From Stenocarpella maydis (Eukaryota > Ascomycota > Sordariomycetes > Diaporthales > Diaporthaceae), in assembly GCA_002270565.1 (NCBI GenBank), contig NQMI01000001.1:1973-65972 (forward strand): a stretch of DNA of 64,000 nt. The letters are read 5' to 3'. A program made the translations under genes and the position numbers. Shown in pieces: positions 1 through 11,400 of the stretch (position 1 is the stretch's first letter; each line of letters starts with the position of its first letter). Under the pieces are notes generated by a model, which was not told the origin of the DNA, searched no databases, and worked only from the letters and a program-made list of their open reading frames with translations.

Positions 1-520
1 GTCCGTAAAGTGAGTCAAAACAAGATATTTTTCTCCATTTTTAAGATATCATAAGCTTTTAACTTTCTTATAAATATATTTAAAAGTATATCTTCAAATT
101 ATATTTAATTAATAACATTTAGTCTATATTTATGTAGTAATATATATTATAATAACTCTAACTAAAGAGGCTTAAGAGCCCCTAGCAGGTAGGTTTACTA
201 CATAGATTATACTTAGGAATCTAAATTCTAGAAGACTATCTTAGAATTCTATATCTTTTAATGATAATATAACTAAAATTATAATATATTAGGTATTATA
301 AGTAATATATATTAATTGCTTTCTAATTTTATATTAATATATGATAATAATTATTCTTCTTATAATAGAATATATAATAATTATAAATTACAATGTATAT
401 AGTTAACATATTTTAAATAAATATCGCATAACGCTTTATAATATAAATTAATTTAAAGTTAGAAGCCATTATTTTATGTATATTAAAGAAACAGGTCTGT
501 AAATAGTTAAAGAGCGTTCC
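1..520. repeat. AT-rich, RIP-like repeat remnant
   Basis: The first roughly 520 bases are dominated by A and T, with dense TA and AT dinucleotides and almost no C/G-rich stretch. This contrasts sharply with the GC-rich DNA that starts at about 540. No open frame of note is present. In Pezizomycotina such blocks usually are transposon copies mutated by repeat-induced point mutation (C to T on both strands). The identity of the original element cannot be read. That it is RIP rather than plain AT-rich spacer is inference from composition. Confidence 0.6.
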
Positions 521-545
521 GTTTTAACTTAACAAACTGACTAAA

Positions 546-1181
546 GGGGGGGGGGCTGGATTTCGCAAACAGACATCGGTTCGCAACGTACTAAACCTTG
601 TCTGACAATGTGCCGGCTAGGAGTACCCACCATCTTCTACTGGTTGCAAGCGAAAGTTGCGCCCTCCTCCCCCTCCACCCCCTCGTCACCTCTTGAAAAA
701 GAAGGAACTTTACCCTGCAACCAACAGTTGCATGGAAGCGAAATTCTTTACAAGGAATCCGTCCTTGTTAGCGCTGGTGATCGCACTTGCTATGTACAGC
801 GTGCTGACCAAGGAGAGGCACCTTCTAAGTCACCGGGTTCTGCTTTAACCCCGAGCCGAGCCTCCTGAAGTCGTGCGAGCTCAAGGAGTTCATTCGTGGC
901 CACCGGTAAAGGGCGTTAATATGCATATCACAATGATTAGACCAAGGATTAGTCTGCAGTTGCCAGGCCTCATTTCGCACTTCCCGGAGCATTGGCAAAT
1001 GGGCATCCTTTTGAAGGGAGCCTTGAATGTTTGTATAACTACTTCTAACTAGCAATATCCCGATAACTATAATATTGAACGGCATCAACTCGCAACATCT
1101 TGCAGTGCCAGTCGTCATCGCCAATTGTCTTTCTTTAATCGTCACTCGTTTACCTTCTGACATCCAGCTATAAAAAAAAAA
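546..1181. other. Intergenic, upstream of propeller gene
   Basis: Starts with a run of ten G (546-555). Overlapping short frames on both strands carry no recognisable domain. The last bases before the ATG at 1182 read as a TATAA followed by an A run, which sits too close to the start codon to be a classical TATA box. Nothing else is supported here. Confidence 0.5.
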
Positions 1182-2282
1182 ATGAGGACCCCAGCTTTTG
1201 CCAGCATTCTACTCTGTTCCTTAACCCTCGTCCGTGGGGATAAGGGACACAATCGGCCTAGACGGGAGAAAGGAATCGTCGAATATGCCTCGGTCTCATT
1301 ACTCGATACCGCCTGCGAGACCGAGTTCCTCCCCGAGCAACTTGACATTGCTTGGGTCGAACTCATTGCGTCAAACACGATCATGCGGGTGAACCTGACG
1401 AGCGGCGAACAAACAAGATTCCCGCTCAAGAATCCTGTAGGGCTCCCCAGCGGCATGGAGTTCATGCCGGACGGTTACCTATGGTTTTCCGAAGTCGTCG
1501 GCAACAGCATGGTGAGGCTGGATCCAAAGGATGGCAGCATGACCGAATATCCATTCCCGTGGACCAACGTCTCACTCATCGACAATCTTCCTGTCGGCAT
1601 CCGCGTCACCATCGATGTCTCTGGCAACCGCGACCGTGGAGCGTGGTTCACGGCCGCCGGTCTCAACGCCATCGGCCGAATTGATATTGACACCTTCGAG
1701 TACTCTTTTTACCCGCTACCAAACCCGCTATCGGTCCCTCTCATTATACAACCTGGCCCGGGCAGCACCATGGTCTTCTCGGAAATCGTAGGCAACAGGG
1801 TCGGCACGATTGACGTCCACACCAAAGAGATCAAGGAGTACGAGATCCCGACACCGCTGTCCCTGCCTCAGGGCGTCACAACGGACCGCGATGGCCTCAT
1901 CTGGTGGACTGGTACAGGCGGCGGAAACTTTGGCACCATCGACGTGACGACGGGCGAGGTAACTGAGATGTTCATTGCCGACATCCGCGCCGCGGGCAAC
2001 TCCACTGTGGTCGAGGATGGCCTTGTCAGCCTTGGTTCCTCCGGTGCGCTGGCGCTGCCAGGCCCGGCCCGTGTCGGCAACGATGGCAAGGTCTACTTTG
2101 TGGAGGGCAATCTGGTCTTCCTCGGAAACCGCGTTGCGCAGTATGACCCGAAGACGCAACAGCTCGTGGAGTTTGTCACTCCTACTAGCTTCAGTGCCCC
2201 GTGTGATCTCAACAATGAGCACCCGGATTCCATCTTCTTTGCAGAGTTTACGGGTGCCCATCTTGGTCGCCTGAATTACTAA
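1182..2282 (+). CDS. Secreted virginiamycin B lyase-like beta-propeller protein
   Basis: Intronless frame of 366 residues. Residues 1-19 form a short hydrophobic signal peptide ending near VRG, so the product is probably secreted. The body is a series of propeller blades with the repeated signature of streptogramin lyase/SMP-30-like proteins: a Pro-Gly-Val or Pro-Ser-Gly turn, an Asp-Gly, then a Leu/Ile-Trp-Phe/Trp strand (LWFSE near residue 104, LIWWTG near 245), followed by a VG.I or GRID strand. In bacterial Vgb the enzyme opens cyclic streptogramins by elimination and uses histidines in propeller loops. Here the turn positions I can align carry Gln or Ser, so lyase activity is doubtful. 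Many fungal homologues are secreted proteins of unknown substrate. The neighbour on the same strand is a glycosyltransferase. A candidate polyadenylation signal lies 65 bases after the stop. Family assignment is fairly secure; function is not. Confidence 0.8.
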   Translation: MRTPAFASILLCSLTLVRGDKGHNRPRREKGIVEYASVSLLDTACETEFLPEQLDIAWVELIASNTIMRVNLTSGEQTRFPLKNPVGLPSGMEFMPDGYLWFSEVVGNSMVRLDPKDGSMTEYPFPWTNVSLIDNLPVGIRVTIDVSGNRDRGAWFTAAGLNAIGRIDIDTFEYSFYPLPNPLSVPLIIQPGPGSTMVFSEIVGNRVGTIDVHTKEIKEYEIPTPLSLPQGVTTDRDGLIWWTGTGGGNFGTIDVTTGEVTEMFIADIRAAGNSTVVEDGLVSLGSSGALALPGPARVGNDGKVYFVEGNLVFLGNRVAQYDPKTQQLVEFVTPTSFSAPCDLNNEHPDSIFFAEFTGAHLGRLNY

Positions 2283-2346
2283 GAGCGTCAATTAGACATG
2301 CCAGACACGGCGCCAACGGTTACGGTTGATGGATTTGAACCGTCAA

Positions 2347-2352
2347 AATAAA
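2347..2352 (+). terminator. Candidate poly(A) signal AATAAA
   Basis: A canonical AATAAA hexamer lies about 65 bases after the stop of the propeller gene, followed by a 12-base C run and a T-rich stretch. Position and sequence fit a 3' end signal. Not proven. Confidence 0.45.
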
Positions 2353-3636
2353 GTCGAGCTTAACTTTACAAACCCCCCCCCCCCTTCTTTATTATTTGAA
2401 GTTCAGGTTGTTATATAATATCTCGTGTAATGCATTGCGTGCCCCTCTCACAAGGCTCTTTATGTTTTCTGATTTCTGTAAAGAACGTTTGCCAATCCGT
2501 GAAGCTATTTGTCTAGTGTAGGGACGTGCAAGCTGGTTTCGTTCTTAATCCAGTCACAGTTCCCTTAAAAAAGGAGCTGCGGCGGTCCCTTCATACAGTC
2601 GTGAATACTTAAAAACCCAGCGTTTATGATGAGGCTAGTTGGGACTGACCTCAAGCTGCGCGTAGACTAAAACTGGTCAAGACAAGTAGCCAAGAGGTAA
2701 CACCGGCGAACAGCAATACGGCGACAAAGAATCTGGCCTTGTTTTTTTTTTAAAAAAAAAATGGTCGCGAGAGAGCGAAGCCCTCCCCGGCTTCCCTTCG
2801 CAACACACACACACACACACACACGCACATACACGCCCTTCCCGAGTGTCATCCGAAGAGACCACGAGATCACAATCTTGCGAAAGAAGCCATCGCCAAG
2901 AGTAGGCCTGCAGAGTCACACCCATCGGGGGCGGAGGGGGGGGGCAAGTGATCAGTGTAAGCAGATTAGGGCACAATTGATATTTAGATCTATCAAAAAG
3001 AATGCTGTTTAGTGTTTCCAGGAGATTGCTTTCAAGTGCTTTCGTCAGCCCATACAGGTCGTATCTGCAATCTCTCAAAAATATGATTTTCCCACCCTAA
3101 TCATTCTGCACAACAACCCCTATCGCATGATTCCCTGCTTCCGTAACTTCTTGTGAGATGAGACAAGAGACATACTCGTGGCTTGAACTTTCCGACAGCA
3201 TTCTCCCAATGCACATGAATCATTCAAGCCCTGAGATTTAGGAATATACTGTGTTGGGGCGGCTGGAATGGGCGGGGGGGGCGCGGGAATATGGAGCGAC
3301 GATGTCACACGTCAGCACCATCACCAGTTTTCTGCCAATCAACGCGGCCCAAAACCACGCGTGAAACGTTTTAGCGGGATGGAGTCAGATTCTGGCAAAG
3401 GTGAAGGATGATCTAGCGGCGCTAAACACTTTTTAGATCAGATTGCGGCCCACTGGATTGTAACCAACATGATGCCGCATGCAGGGTCACGTATTCCAAG
3501 GCGATAACAAGGGTCCAGGGGAAGCAAAGACAAGTGACTCGCTCGACTTCCTCACCTCGGTAAAAAAACAGCTTTTTTTTTAGGGTGGTGAGCGATCAAC
3601 GCAACAAAAGCCTCGTGCCCTACAGCTGGCACAACC
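2353..3636. other. Intergenic spacer with simple repeats
   Basis: No gene recognised. Contents are a C run (2373-2384), an (AC)11 tract (2803-2824), a G run (2936-2944) and A/T homopolymers near 2745-2760 and 3563-3580. Short frames on both strands look like composition artefacts. The last 300 bases probably hold the promoter of the downstream glycosyltransferase. Confidence 0.5.
2803..2824. repeat. (AC)11 microsatellite
   Basis: Uninterrupted alternating A and C over 22 bases in intergenic DNA. Confidence 0.9.
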
Positions 3637-5377
3637 ATGGCCAGCGCGCGGAAGAAGATCCTGTTCCTCTGTTCGAGCGACTATGGCCAGGCCAACGTGG
3701 TCCTGGCGACGGCGTACGCGATCCTCGCGGCTACGGGGGCGGGCGCACCGGAGCTCCATATCGGCTCTGAGCAGCCCATGGAGCCCGAGGTGCGGAACGC
3801 CGTCAGGATGGCAGACGAGATGCTCCCCGCGACGGCGCCCCACACAATCCACTTCCACGGCATCAGGGGCACGTCGCATTTCCAGGCCGTTGTGCGGCCG
3901 GAGGCGGGCGCCGCCGAGGCGTGGGACCTGCCGGTGCCAAACTTCCTCAACGCGGCGAAGTTCCTGAGGTGTTTTGCGCACGCTGCTGGTGAGTCACGAA
4001 AGTTCTTCATGGAATTCCAGCCCGGTCGACAAGGAATATCTCATCCGCAGCCTGTGCCACAACGCCGTTTCCCTCGCTGCATATTTCGAGAGAGACGGTG
4101 AGCATGCTGTGGCCTCCTCGTTCACATATCCCTACGACGCACACTCTCGAGTGTTTGAAGCTAATTAAAATACTACAGTGCCTTGGGAGCCATCTGAGCT
4201 CGCGGACATCTACCCGCAGGTGGTGGATATCATCCGGACGGTGGGGCCGGACCTGGCGGTCGTGGACCCAGTACACGTTCCAGGGCTGACGGCAGCGTTC
4301 AACTCCGGGCTGAAATGGATGGTGCTCGCGCCCAATACGATCAAGGAGTTCGCGGTGCCCCTGCAGCCCCGCGCCGCCGTGCTGTGGAAGTACCCCGTCC
4401 TCGGCTCGGCGCTGCCCTTCCCCATCCCGTGGCGCTATATCCCCATGAACGTGGGCCTCGTGCTCGTGCTGGCCTTCACCATGCTCACGACGTCCCGGCT
4501 GGCCGACGCGGCGAAGCTGCTGCGCGAGACGGCGGGCGACGCCTCGCTGCGGCTCATCACCTTCACGGACCTTGGGGTCGTCAACGCGCCGCCCCCCGGC
4601 ATGCGCGTGCTGTGCGGCATGGCCGAGGACCTCGACTTCCCCTTCGACGTGCTCCCGGACCATGTCACGCCGTGCGGGCCCATCGTGAGGCCTTCGAGGC
4701 GGCTGGCCGAGGTGGACCCGGCGCTGGAGAGGTGGCTTGCGCGGGGGCCGACGGTTTACGTCAACCTGGGGACGCAGTTCGCGGTCAAGCCGCACGAGGC
4801 TCTCGAGTTTGCACTCGCACTGTGCGACCTGCTCGACGCGGCGGAGGGGGCGGCGGAGGGAGGGAAGCGCCCGGGCGGCCAGGGCGGGCTGCAGGTGCTG
4901 TGGAAGCTGAAGCGGAAGGACGCCAGCGATCAGGGCTCGTGGGACGGCGAGTGGAGGCCCGTCCATGACGCGCTGGGATCAGAAATATCAGCAGGCCGTG
5001 TGCGCATCACGTCCTGGGTCGAGGCGGACCCGTGCGCGATCCTCCAGTCCGGCCACGTCGCCTGCTCGGTGCACCACGGGGGGGCTAACTCGCACCACGA
5101 GGCCCTCACCGCCGGGGTGCCGCAGGTGTTGTTGCCCGGGTGGATCGACTGCTACGACTTCGGCAACCGGGTCGAGATCAATGGGGTCGGGGTCTGGGCG
5201 AACAAGGGCGCCGCGCCGCGGTGGGAGAGGGTCGAGCTCGGTGATGCGCTCAAGCGGGTGCTGATCGGTGAGGCGGAGGGCTTCCGTGAGAGGGCTAGGG
5301 CGGTTGCGGCGAGGCATCCTGAGCATGCTGGAAGAGACAAGGTGGCTGGGTTCATTCTGGACATGATTGGAACATGA
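3637..5377 (+). CDS. UDP-glycosyltransferase, GT1 family
   Basis: Two exons, 3637-3988 and 4179-5377, give 516 residues. The intron 3989-4178 has a GTGAGT donor, a CTAAT branch site and a TACAG acceptor, and splits a Val codon so that the reading reaches VPWEPSEL. The N-terminus (KKILFLCSSDYGQANVVLATAYA) is the first Rossmann strand and helix of GT-B enzymes. The C-terminal half holds the nucleotide-sugar-binding signature: SWVEADP near residue 397, then HHGGANSHHEALTAGVPQ and DFGNRVE. This is the fungal counterpart of the plant PSPG box, and the family transfers sugar from UDP-sugar to small lipophilic acceptors. Acceptor unknown. A second splice solution is also phase-consistent: exons 3637-3968, 4021-4097 and 4179-5377, giving 535 residues. 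I prefer one intron because its donor is much stronger and the resulting spacing fits the family. Confidence 0.85.
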
Positions 5378-6025
5378 TTAGTGGGTGGCTTTAATCCCTT
5401 CAGGTTCCCCGTGGCATTGCGTTCCTTTCTCGTGATATTCGGTGCTGGGAGTTTTGAGCGATTACGGTATGTCATAGGTACGAGATCATAGAGGTAGAAG
5501 CAACGCGATGGTTTTGAGACTTCCAGGAGGTTCATCTCGGGAAACTAAATGAGTCTGAAAAACTCGAAAAGGCCCTTATGTCCTTTTATTCCATGACGGT
5601 GAATATCCTCGGAGAATTAGAAAAGGAAACAAGCTGGGAGTGCTGGTTAAATAGTTGGTGAAAGGGGGAGCGGTTAGACCTCGATGAACTGTTTCTTCAG
5701 GGGTAGGGTTCGGAGAACCTGCTGACTCATCCACCTTCCCAGAACTGAAGCTGAAGCTTAGCATTGCCTCTTGAACCTGAAGGTGCTTTCTAGAACTCCA
5801 TTCATTCACGCCCCGTCTCCTCTCGACCTCAACATCGACCGGACGCACTCGCACTACATTCATCTCTTGTTAGCCTTGTTTCTGTCTTTCATCTGTTTCA
5901 GATTCCTAACCGCCACGTGTGTGTCCTGACCAAGATGAGTATGCCTGGCAAAGAACAACTGGGCGCTGACAGTGGCAGACAGGCCTTGGCTGTGAGGCTC
6001 CGGATGGCCCTGCGTCGTTCTCAAC
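5378..6025. other. Intergenic, promoter of UBE3D-like gene
   Basis: No coding signal in either strand. It holds the 3' end of the glycosyltransferase and the promoter and leader of the next + strand gene. No clear TATA box or unusual element was seen. Confidence 0.5.
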
Positions 6026-7569
6026 ATGGCGGCAGCTACGGCAACCAACGGGGTGTCCCAACCCCACATTTACGCCGAGTTCCTACCTCGTCTTGGGCGT
6101 GTCTCGGTCGTCATCCATCTCCCTACGGAGGCAACGCACAAGACCAAGGTTCTCGTTGCGAGGGACGGGCTGCACCTGATCGTTGACCATCAAGGCGTCA
6201 GCTCCAGACTGCGCCTTCCCGTAAAGACCCGCATCGCTGGCGAGCACCTGCCTGGAGAGGTCAAGCAAGGCCTTATTAAGATGAGCTGGCGCTTGTTCCC
6301 GACTCCGGAAGAGGCACAGGCCGGGCAACTCATCACCCAAAACACCGTGCCCTGGTCCGCGGCGGATCTCAAGCTGGGCCTACGCGTTGCCTGTCGGGCA
6401 TGTGATGAAACCATCGTCGCTGGCGGGACTATCAAGACGTTCAAGGACCTCCCCAGCGAAAACTGGGCAGAGATGATGGAGTTCTGGCACTGCCACAAGC
6501 CCACCAATTCCCATTCGGCTGGTGCGGGTGGTGCTGCCACCGCACAGGAGAAAGCATCGGAGGATGGCCTCGCCTCGCGTGGTTATGGTGCCAATTCTAT
6601 CATTGTTGCACAGGATGGCGTTGGCTTTGTCGACTTGATGACGATTCTCTTCTCTCAGAATGACTCCAAATGCCTAATGGTAAGCACACCCGCCCCCTCG
6701 AGCCTGAAGCCTGGATGCCACGAAAGCCTCCTGCATGTCGGTCCTGCCTCACAGGGCATTAAAGAAGGGGCTCGCTGCCTTGATGGCGTGGCTTCCTATA
6801 CATTTGCCCGAGATTGAACCACTGGCCCGTCTTGCGCAAGCAAGCTGCCGAGGAGCAAGCGAACCCTCGTGTCTACGCTGCGGTTCGCTCGTTTCGAGGC
6901 CGGGAGCCATTCACTCTGCTTTTCACCGAGGGCGCTCCAAGTCTCCAAACCCATCGCGATTAGCCAGAGTTACATGCTGTGCCGTTATTTACCCAATGGC
7001 ATCGCCCTTTTTGACTCGTCTTCATGCAGATCCCTCGATACGATGCCGCACACGAGAGCACCGTGTCTCAAGATTTCAGCGGCTTCCGTGCCCTGGACGC
7101 ACATTGCCCCAACTGCAAAACCCAGCTCGGCCGTCTCGACAACCGCAAAAATGGGCTGTCGCTTTTCAAGTGGGCGCTCGCCCTCACGGAGAAGGCCCGT
7201 CCTGGTGGCGATTTACCCCTATCGGCCACACCATCTCTGTCCCAGTGCCTGGCAGCGGCACTAGTAGCGACCCAGGCTCGCTCTGGCAGTGCAAAGGTCG
7301 TTCTGCAGGGGGGAAAAGAGGCTGTCACGGTCTGGATCCTGAACCCTCACGTCAAATTCTCCTGCTCGGCCCAGCAGGGTGTGTATGCTATGAAGCTCCT
7401 GTTCCAGCGGAAGGCAATGGACGAGGAGGAAATGCTTCTCCCAGACCAGGTCGTGCGAGAGGCGGCGGAGATTCTGGAGCTGGGGAACGAGTACCTGCCT
7501 CCCGATGAGAAGGAAAGGCAGTTCAACCCTGCTGATGGGCCGTGGAAGGTTTCTCTTCTCGAGCGATGA
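6026..7569 (+). CDS. HECT_2 / UBE3D-like E2-binding E3 ubiquitin ligase
   Basis: Confident exons are 6026-6679 (218 codons, phase 0, GTAAGC donor) and 7030-7569 (phase 0, ATGCAG acceptor with a TTGACT branch-like site). Joined directly they give 397 residues, normal for the fungal family. Diagnostic features are the first Cys pair C123-x2-C126, the WHCH motif in the EFWHCHKP segment near residues 152-159, and the second Cys pair CPNC (about 244-247) leading into TQLG and LFKWALAL. Together they define the HECT-like E2-binding domain (UBE2CBP/UBE3D). The human protein binds E2 enzymes such as UBE2C and has E3 activity. The 350-base gap between the exons is long for this genome; one or more tiny exons could lie inside, but none gives a convincing donor. 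The end of the coding region is secure. Confidence 0.8.
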
Positions 7570-8455
7570 AAATGCCAATACTCAACGGAATCGTAGCCAA
7601 CGGTCAACTATAGGTGCAGAAAGGACTACGCTGGAAGCCGTGGAAAAGCGATTTTTTACTGGACATATGGGCGTCAAGAGAAGGGACTGGGTCGGCCTTA
7701 CACAAAGGGACTCCTGGGATTCCGGAAGGAGTTGAGTGGCAATGGCAGCATCATAGAGGCATTCAGGGTTTTATTGGGAGGAGGGGATTTTATTGTTCGT
7801 TTTGGTCGCCCAGGAACGTGAACAGAATTGATACCCTACGTAAGCTTATTTGTCTCAAATCTTATAAAACCTTGCAATCAACTGGCTTCTTCAGGAAAGT
7901 TCAATCTGCTGGCTATTTCACCAAAGACGGCGCAGGCCATCGAAGAAAGGAGAGCTTGTTTTTGTCCATTCTATGGTAAGCGAGGACGGGGGTCGAGGCC
8001 ATACGGAGAAGGCAAGCGTGCTTGGTCGCCTGGGCATATCACGCTCGTAACAGAACCTATTAACATCGCAAATGTTTACTGTTTTTAGGAATCATGCATC
8101 AGCCTATAAACTGGGCGAAATAGTAACTAACGCTTTTCAAATTATTTCACGGTTTTATATATCTTAAACACAGATGTGGTGTATGGTTATCGAACTGAAC
8201 TTTTGGGGCGCAGTTTGTGACCGACCCCTGCAAACGCGGGACCCCCAAAGACCCACCTGAGGTTCCAGCCTTGCGCTACCAGGAACTAGGGGGTTTACCT
8301 AACATCTCGTGGCCGAGCTCTAATTTTCGCGACGTCGCCTCCTCCTCCAGCCATCAACGCCCCTCCAACCGACCATCCGAACCCCGTTTCCATCGTGTGG
8401 CGGAGCTTACAAACACCGAAGAACACGATACATGTAGCCGATCAATCTTGCAACC
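7570..8455. other. Intergenic between UBE3D-like gene and SF3B1
   Basis: Composition is moderately AT-rich between about 7800 and 8200, then pyrimidine/GC-mixed just upstream of the SF3B1 start, as expected for a promoter and leader. No convincing gene seen. Confidence 0.5.
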
Positions 8456-11400
8456 ATGTCGGACTCGGACTTCGAGCAGATCCGCAAGCTGCAGGCTGAG
8501 CGCAACGCCGCCGCAGCCGCCAGGAAAGGAGCCTCACGAGACCTCTCCTCCCAGCGCGACTCGTCCACAAAGGCCAGCCTGACCGAAGCCTACGACACCG
8601 ACCTCTACGAACGAAATGGCGCAGACAAGTTCGCCGGCTACCACACCTCTCTGCCTGCCGGCGATGACGACGGCGATGACATGGACGTCGATGGCCCGGA
8701 CAACTCGCGCCGTCTCGTCGGGCAGTACACTGCCACCCAGGCGCAGATTGACGAGTTCGCACGCGGCGAGGGCGTCGAGGAAGAGGATGTGCTCCTCGGA
8801 AAGGGCGAGCGCAGCAACCGCATCTCGGACCGGGAGACCGATTATCAGAAGAGGCGATTCAACCGCGTTCTGACACCCACACGCGCCGACCCCTTTGCCG
8901 CCAACAGGCAGGCTGGTGCCGCGGGCGAGGATGGCGAAACCTACAGAAGCGTCATGGAAAAGGCGGAGCTTGAGCGCGAGGAAGAACGAGTGAGGAGGGC
9001 CATCGAGGATAAGATGAAGAACGGCGACGCTGCCGCCACCGAGGAACACAAGCCCACACTAGCCGTAGCCAACGGGGACAAAGAGAACACGGAGGCCGGC
9101 TCGATTGAGGCTGCCGCCGTTCGGAAGCGCAAGAAGAGGTGGGACGTCAGCTCGACTGATGATGCAGCACCTGCGCCGACCACACAGCCCGAGAAGAAGA
9201 AGAGGTCGAGATGGGACGAGGCCCCCGCCATCCAGGTCCCAGGCGCCGAAACACCCAAGAAGCGGTCGCGTTGGGACCAGGCTCCGGCTGCTACGCCCGT
9301 GGGGAACACGGGCCTCGCTACGCCCATGCACCCATCCCAGGGCTCGATGCTTCCCTCGGCTCCGAATGGCATGGACATGTCAGCACGGAATGCGCCCATC
9401 AGTGACGAGGAGCTCGATGCCATCCTGCCGGGTGAGGCCGATGGATATAAGGTCCTCGACCCGCCGCCGGGATACGCCCCAGTTCGGGCCCCTGCGCACA
9501 AGCTCATGCAGACTCCGGTCCAGACGACTGGTTTCATGATGCAGGATCCGAACTCAGCGCGGCTGGGCGGGAACCAGTTACCAAAGGAGATCCCCGGCGT
9601 CGGTGACCTGCAATTCTTCAAGCCCGAGGATATGCAGTATTTCTCAAAGCTGACCGAGACTGTCGACGAGGAACATCTGAGCGTGGAAGAGCTCAAGGAA
9701 AGGAAGATCATGAGGCTGCTCCTCAAGATCAAGAACGGTACACCGCCCATGCGAAAGACTGCACTGCGTCAGCTGACCGACAATGCACGAAGCTTCGGCG
9801 CCGGCCCGCTCTTCAACCAGATCCTGCCGCTTCTCATGGAGAGGACACTCGAGGACCAGGAGCGCCACTTGCTGGTCAAGGTCATCGACAGAGTTTTGTA
9901 CAAGTTGGACGAACTGGTGAGGCCATACACACACAAGATTCTTGTCGTTATCGAGCCTCTTCTGATCGACCAAGACTACTATGCTCGAGTCGAAGGTCGT
10001 GAGATCATCTCCAACCTGGCCAAGGCTGCTGGCTTGTCAACAATGATCAGCACCATGAGACCAGACATTGACCACGTTGACGAGTACGTCCGGAACACAA
10101 CGGCCCGTGCCTTCGCCGTGGTCGCATCAGCCCTCGGAATTCCCGCCCTCATCCCCTTCCTGCGAGCTGTTACGCGAACCAAGAAGAGCTGGCAAGCACG
10201 TCACACCGGTGTCAAGATCGTGCAGCAGATTGCCATCTTGATGGGCTGCTCCGTCCTTCCTCACCTCACAGATCTCGTTGAGTGTATCAGACCTAACCTG
10301 AATGACGAGCAGACCAAGGTGCGTACTGTCACAGCCCTGGCAACGGCGGCGCTGGCTGAAGCTGCCAACCCCTACGGTATCGAAAGCTTCGACAGTATCC
10401 TCAACCCGCTGTGGACAGGCACGAAGCGGCAGCGTGGAAAGAATCTAGCGGCCTTCCTCAAGGCTGTTGGATTCATCATCCCGTTGATGGACGAGGAATA
10501 CGCCAACTACTACACGTCGCAGATTATGGATGTTGTGCTGCGGGAGTTCCAGAGCCCTGACGACGAGATGAGGCGTGTGGTCTTGACAGTCCTGTCCAAG
10601 ATGTCCCAGACCGAAGGTGTCACGGCAGGCTACCTCAAGTCACACGTGCTGGATGATTTCTTCTCCAACTTCTGGGTCCGTAGAGTGGCCCTGGACAAGC
10701 GGAACTACCGCTCGGTTGTCGAGACCACCTGCGATCTCGGGCAGAAAGTTGGTGTGAGCGAAATACTCGAGAGAATCGTGGGCAACCTGAAGGATGAGAG
10801 CGAGGCCTACCGCAAAATGACAGTCGAAACTATCGAGAAGCTCGTCGCGTCTCTTGGCGCTGCCGATATCGGTGAGAGGCTGGAGGAGCGACTGATCGAC
10901 GGTATCTTGCACTCGTTCCAGGAGCAGTCCGTCGAAGACATCGTGGTGCTGAACGCCTTTGGCTCTTGTGTAAACGCGCTGGGAACCAGGACCAAGCCAT
11001 ACCTCCCCCAAATCGTCAGCACCATTCTCTGGCGGCTCAACAACAAGAGCGCGGCGACGCGACAGCAGGCCGCCGACCTCATCTCCCGTATCGGCATGGT
11101 CATGGCCCAATGCGGCGAAGATGCCCTACTAGGCAAGCTCGGCATAGTGCTCTATGAGTACCTTGGAGAGGAGTACCCGGAAGTACTCGGTGCCATCCTC
11201 GGTGCCCTGCGGTCCATCGTCACCGTCGTCGGCATCAACCAGATGCAGCCACCTATCAAGGACCTGCTTCCCCGGCTGACGCCGATTCTGCGAAACCGGC
11301 ACGAGCGAGTGCAAGAGAACGTGGTAGACCTGGTCGGTCGTATTGCCGACCGAGGGCCCGAGTCCGTCAACGCGCGAGAGTGGATGCGCATCTGCTTCGA

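Noticed and set aside
2280..2350. Possible tRNA B-box (GGTTCAAATCC) on the minus strand
   Set aside because: The T arm has a mismatch and no A-box, anticodon arm or acceptor stem fits. It lies in the 3' UTR of the propeller gene.
3989..4020. A 32-base intron ending at 4020 in the glycosyltransferase
   Set aside because: Too short for a fungal intron, and the phase does not match the following exon.
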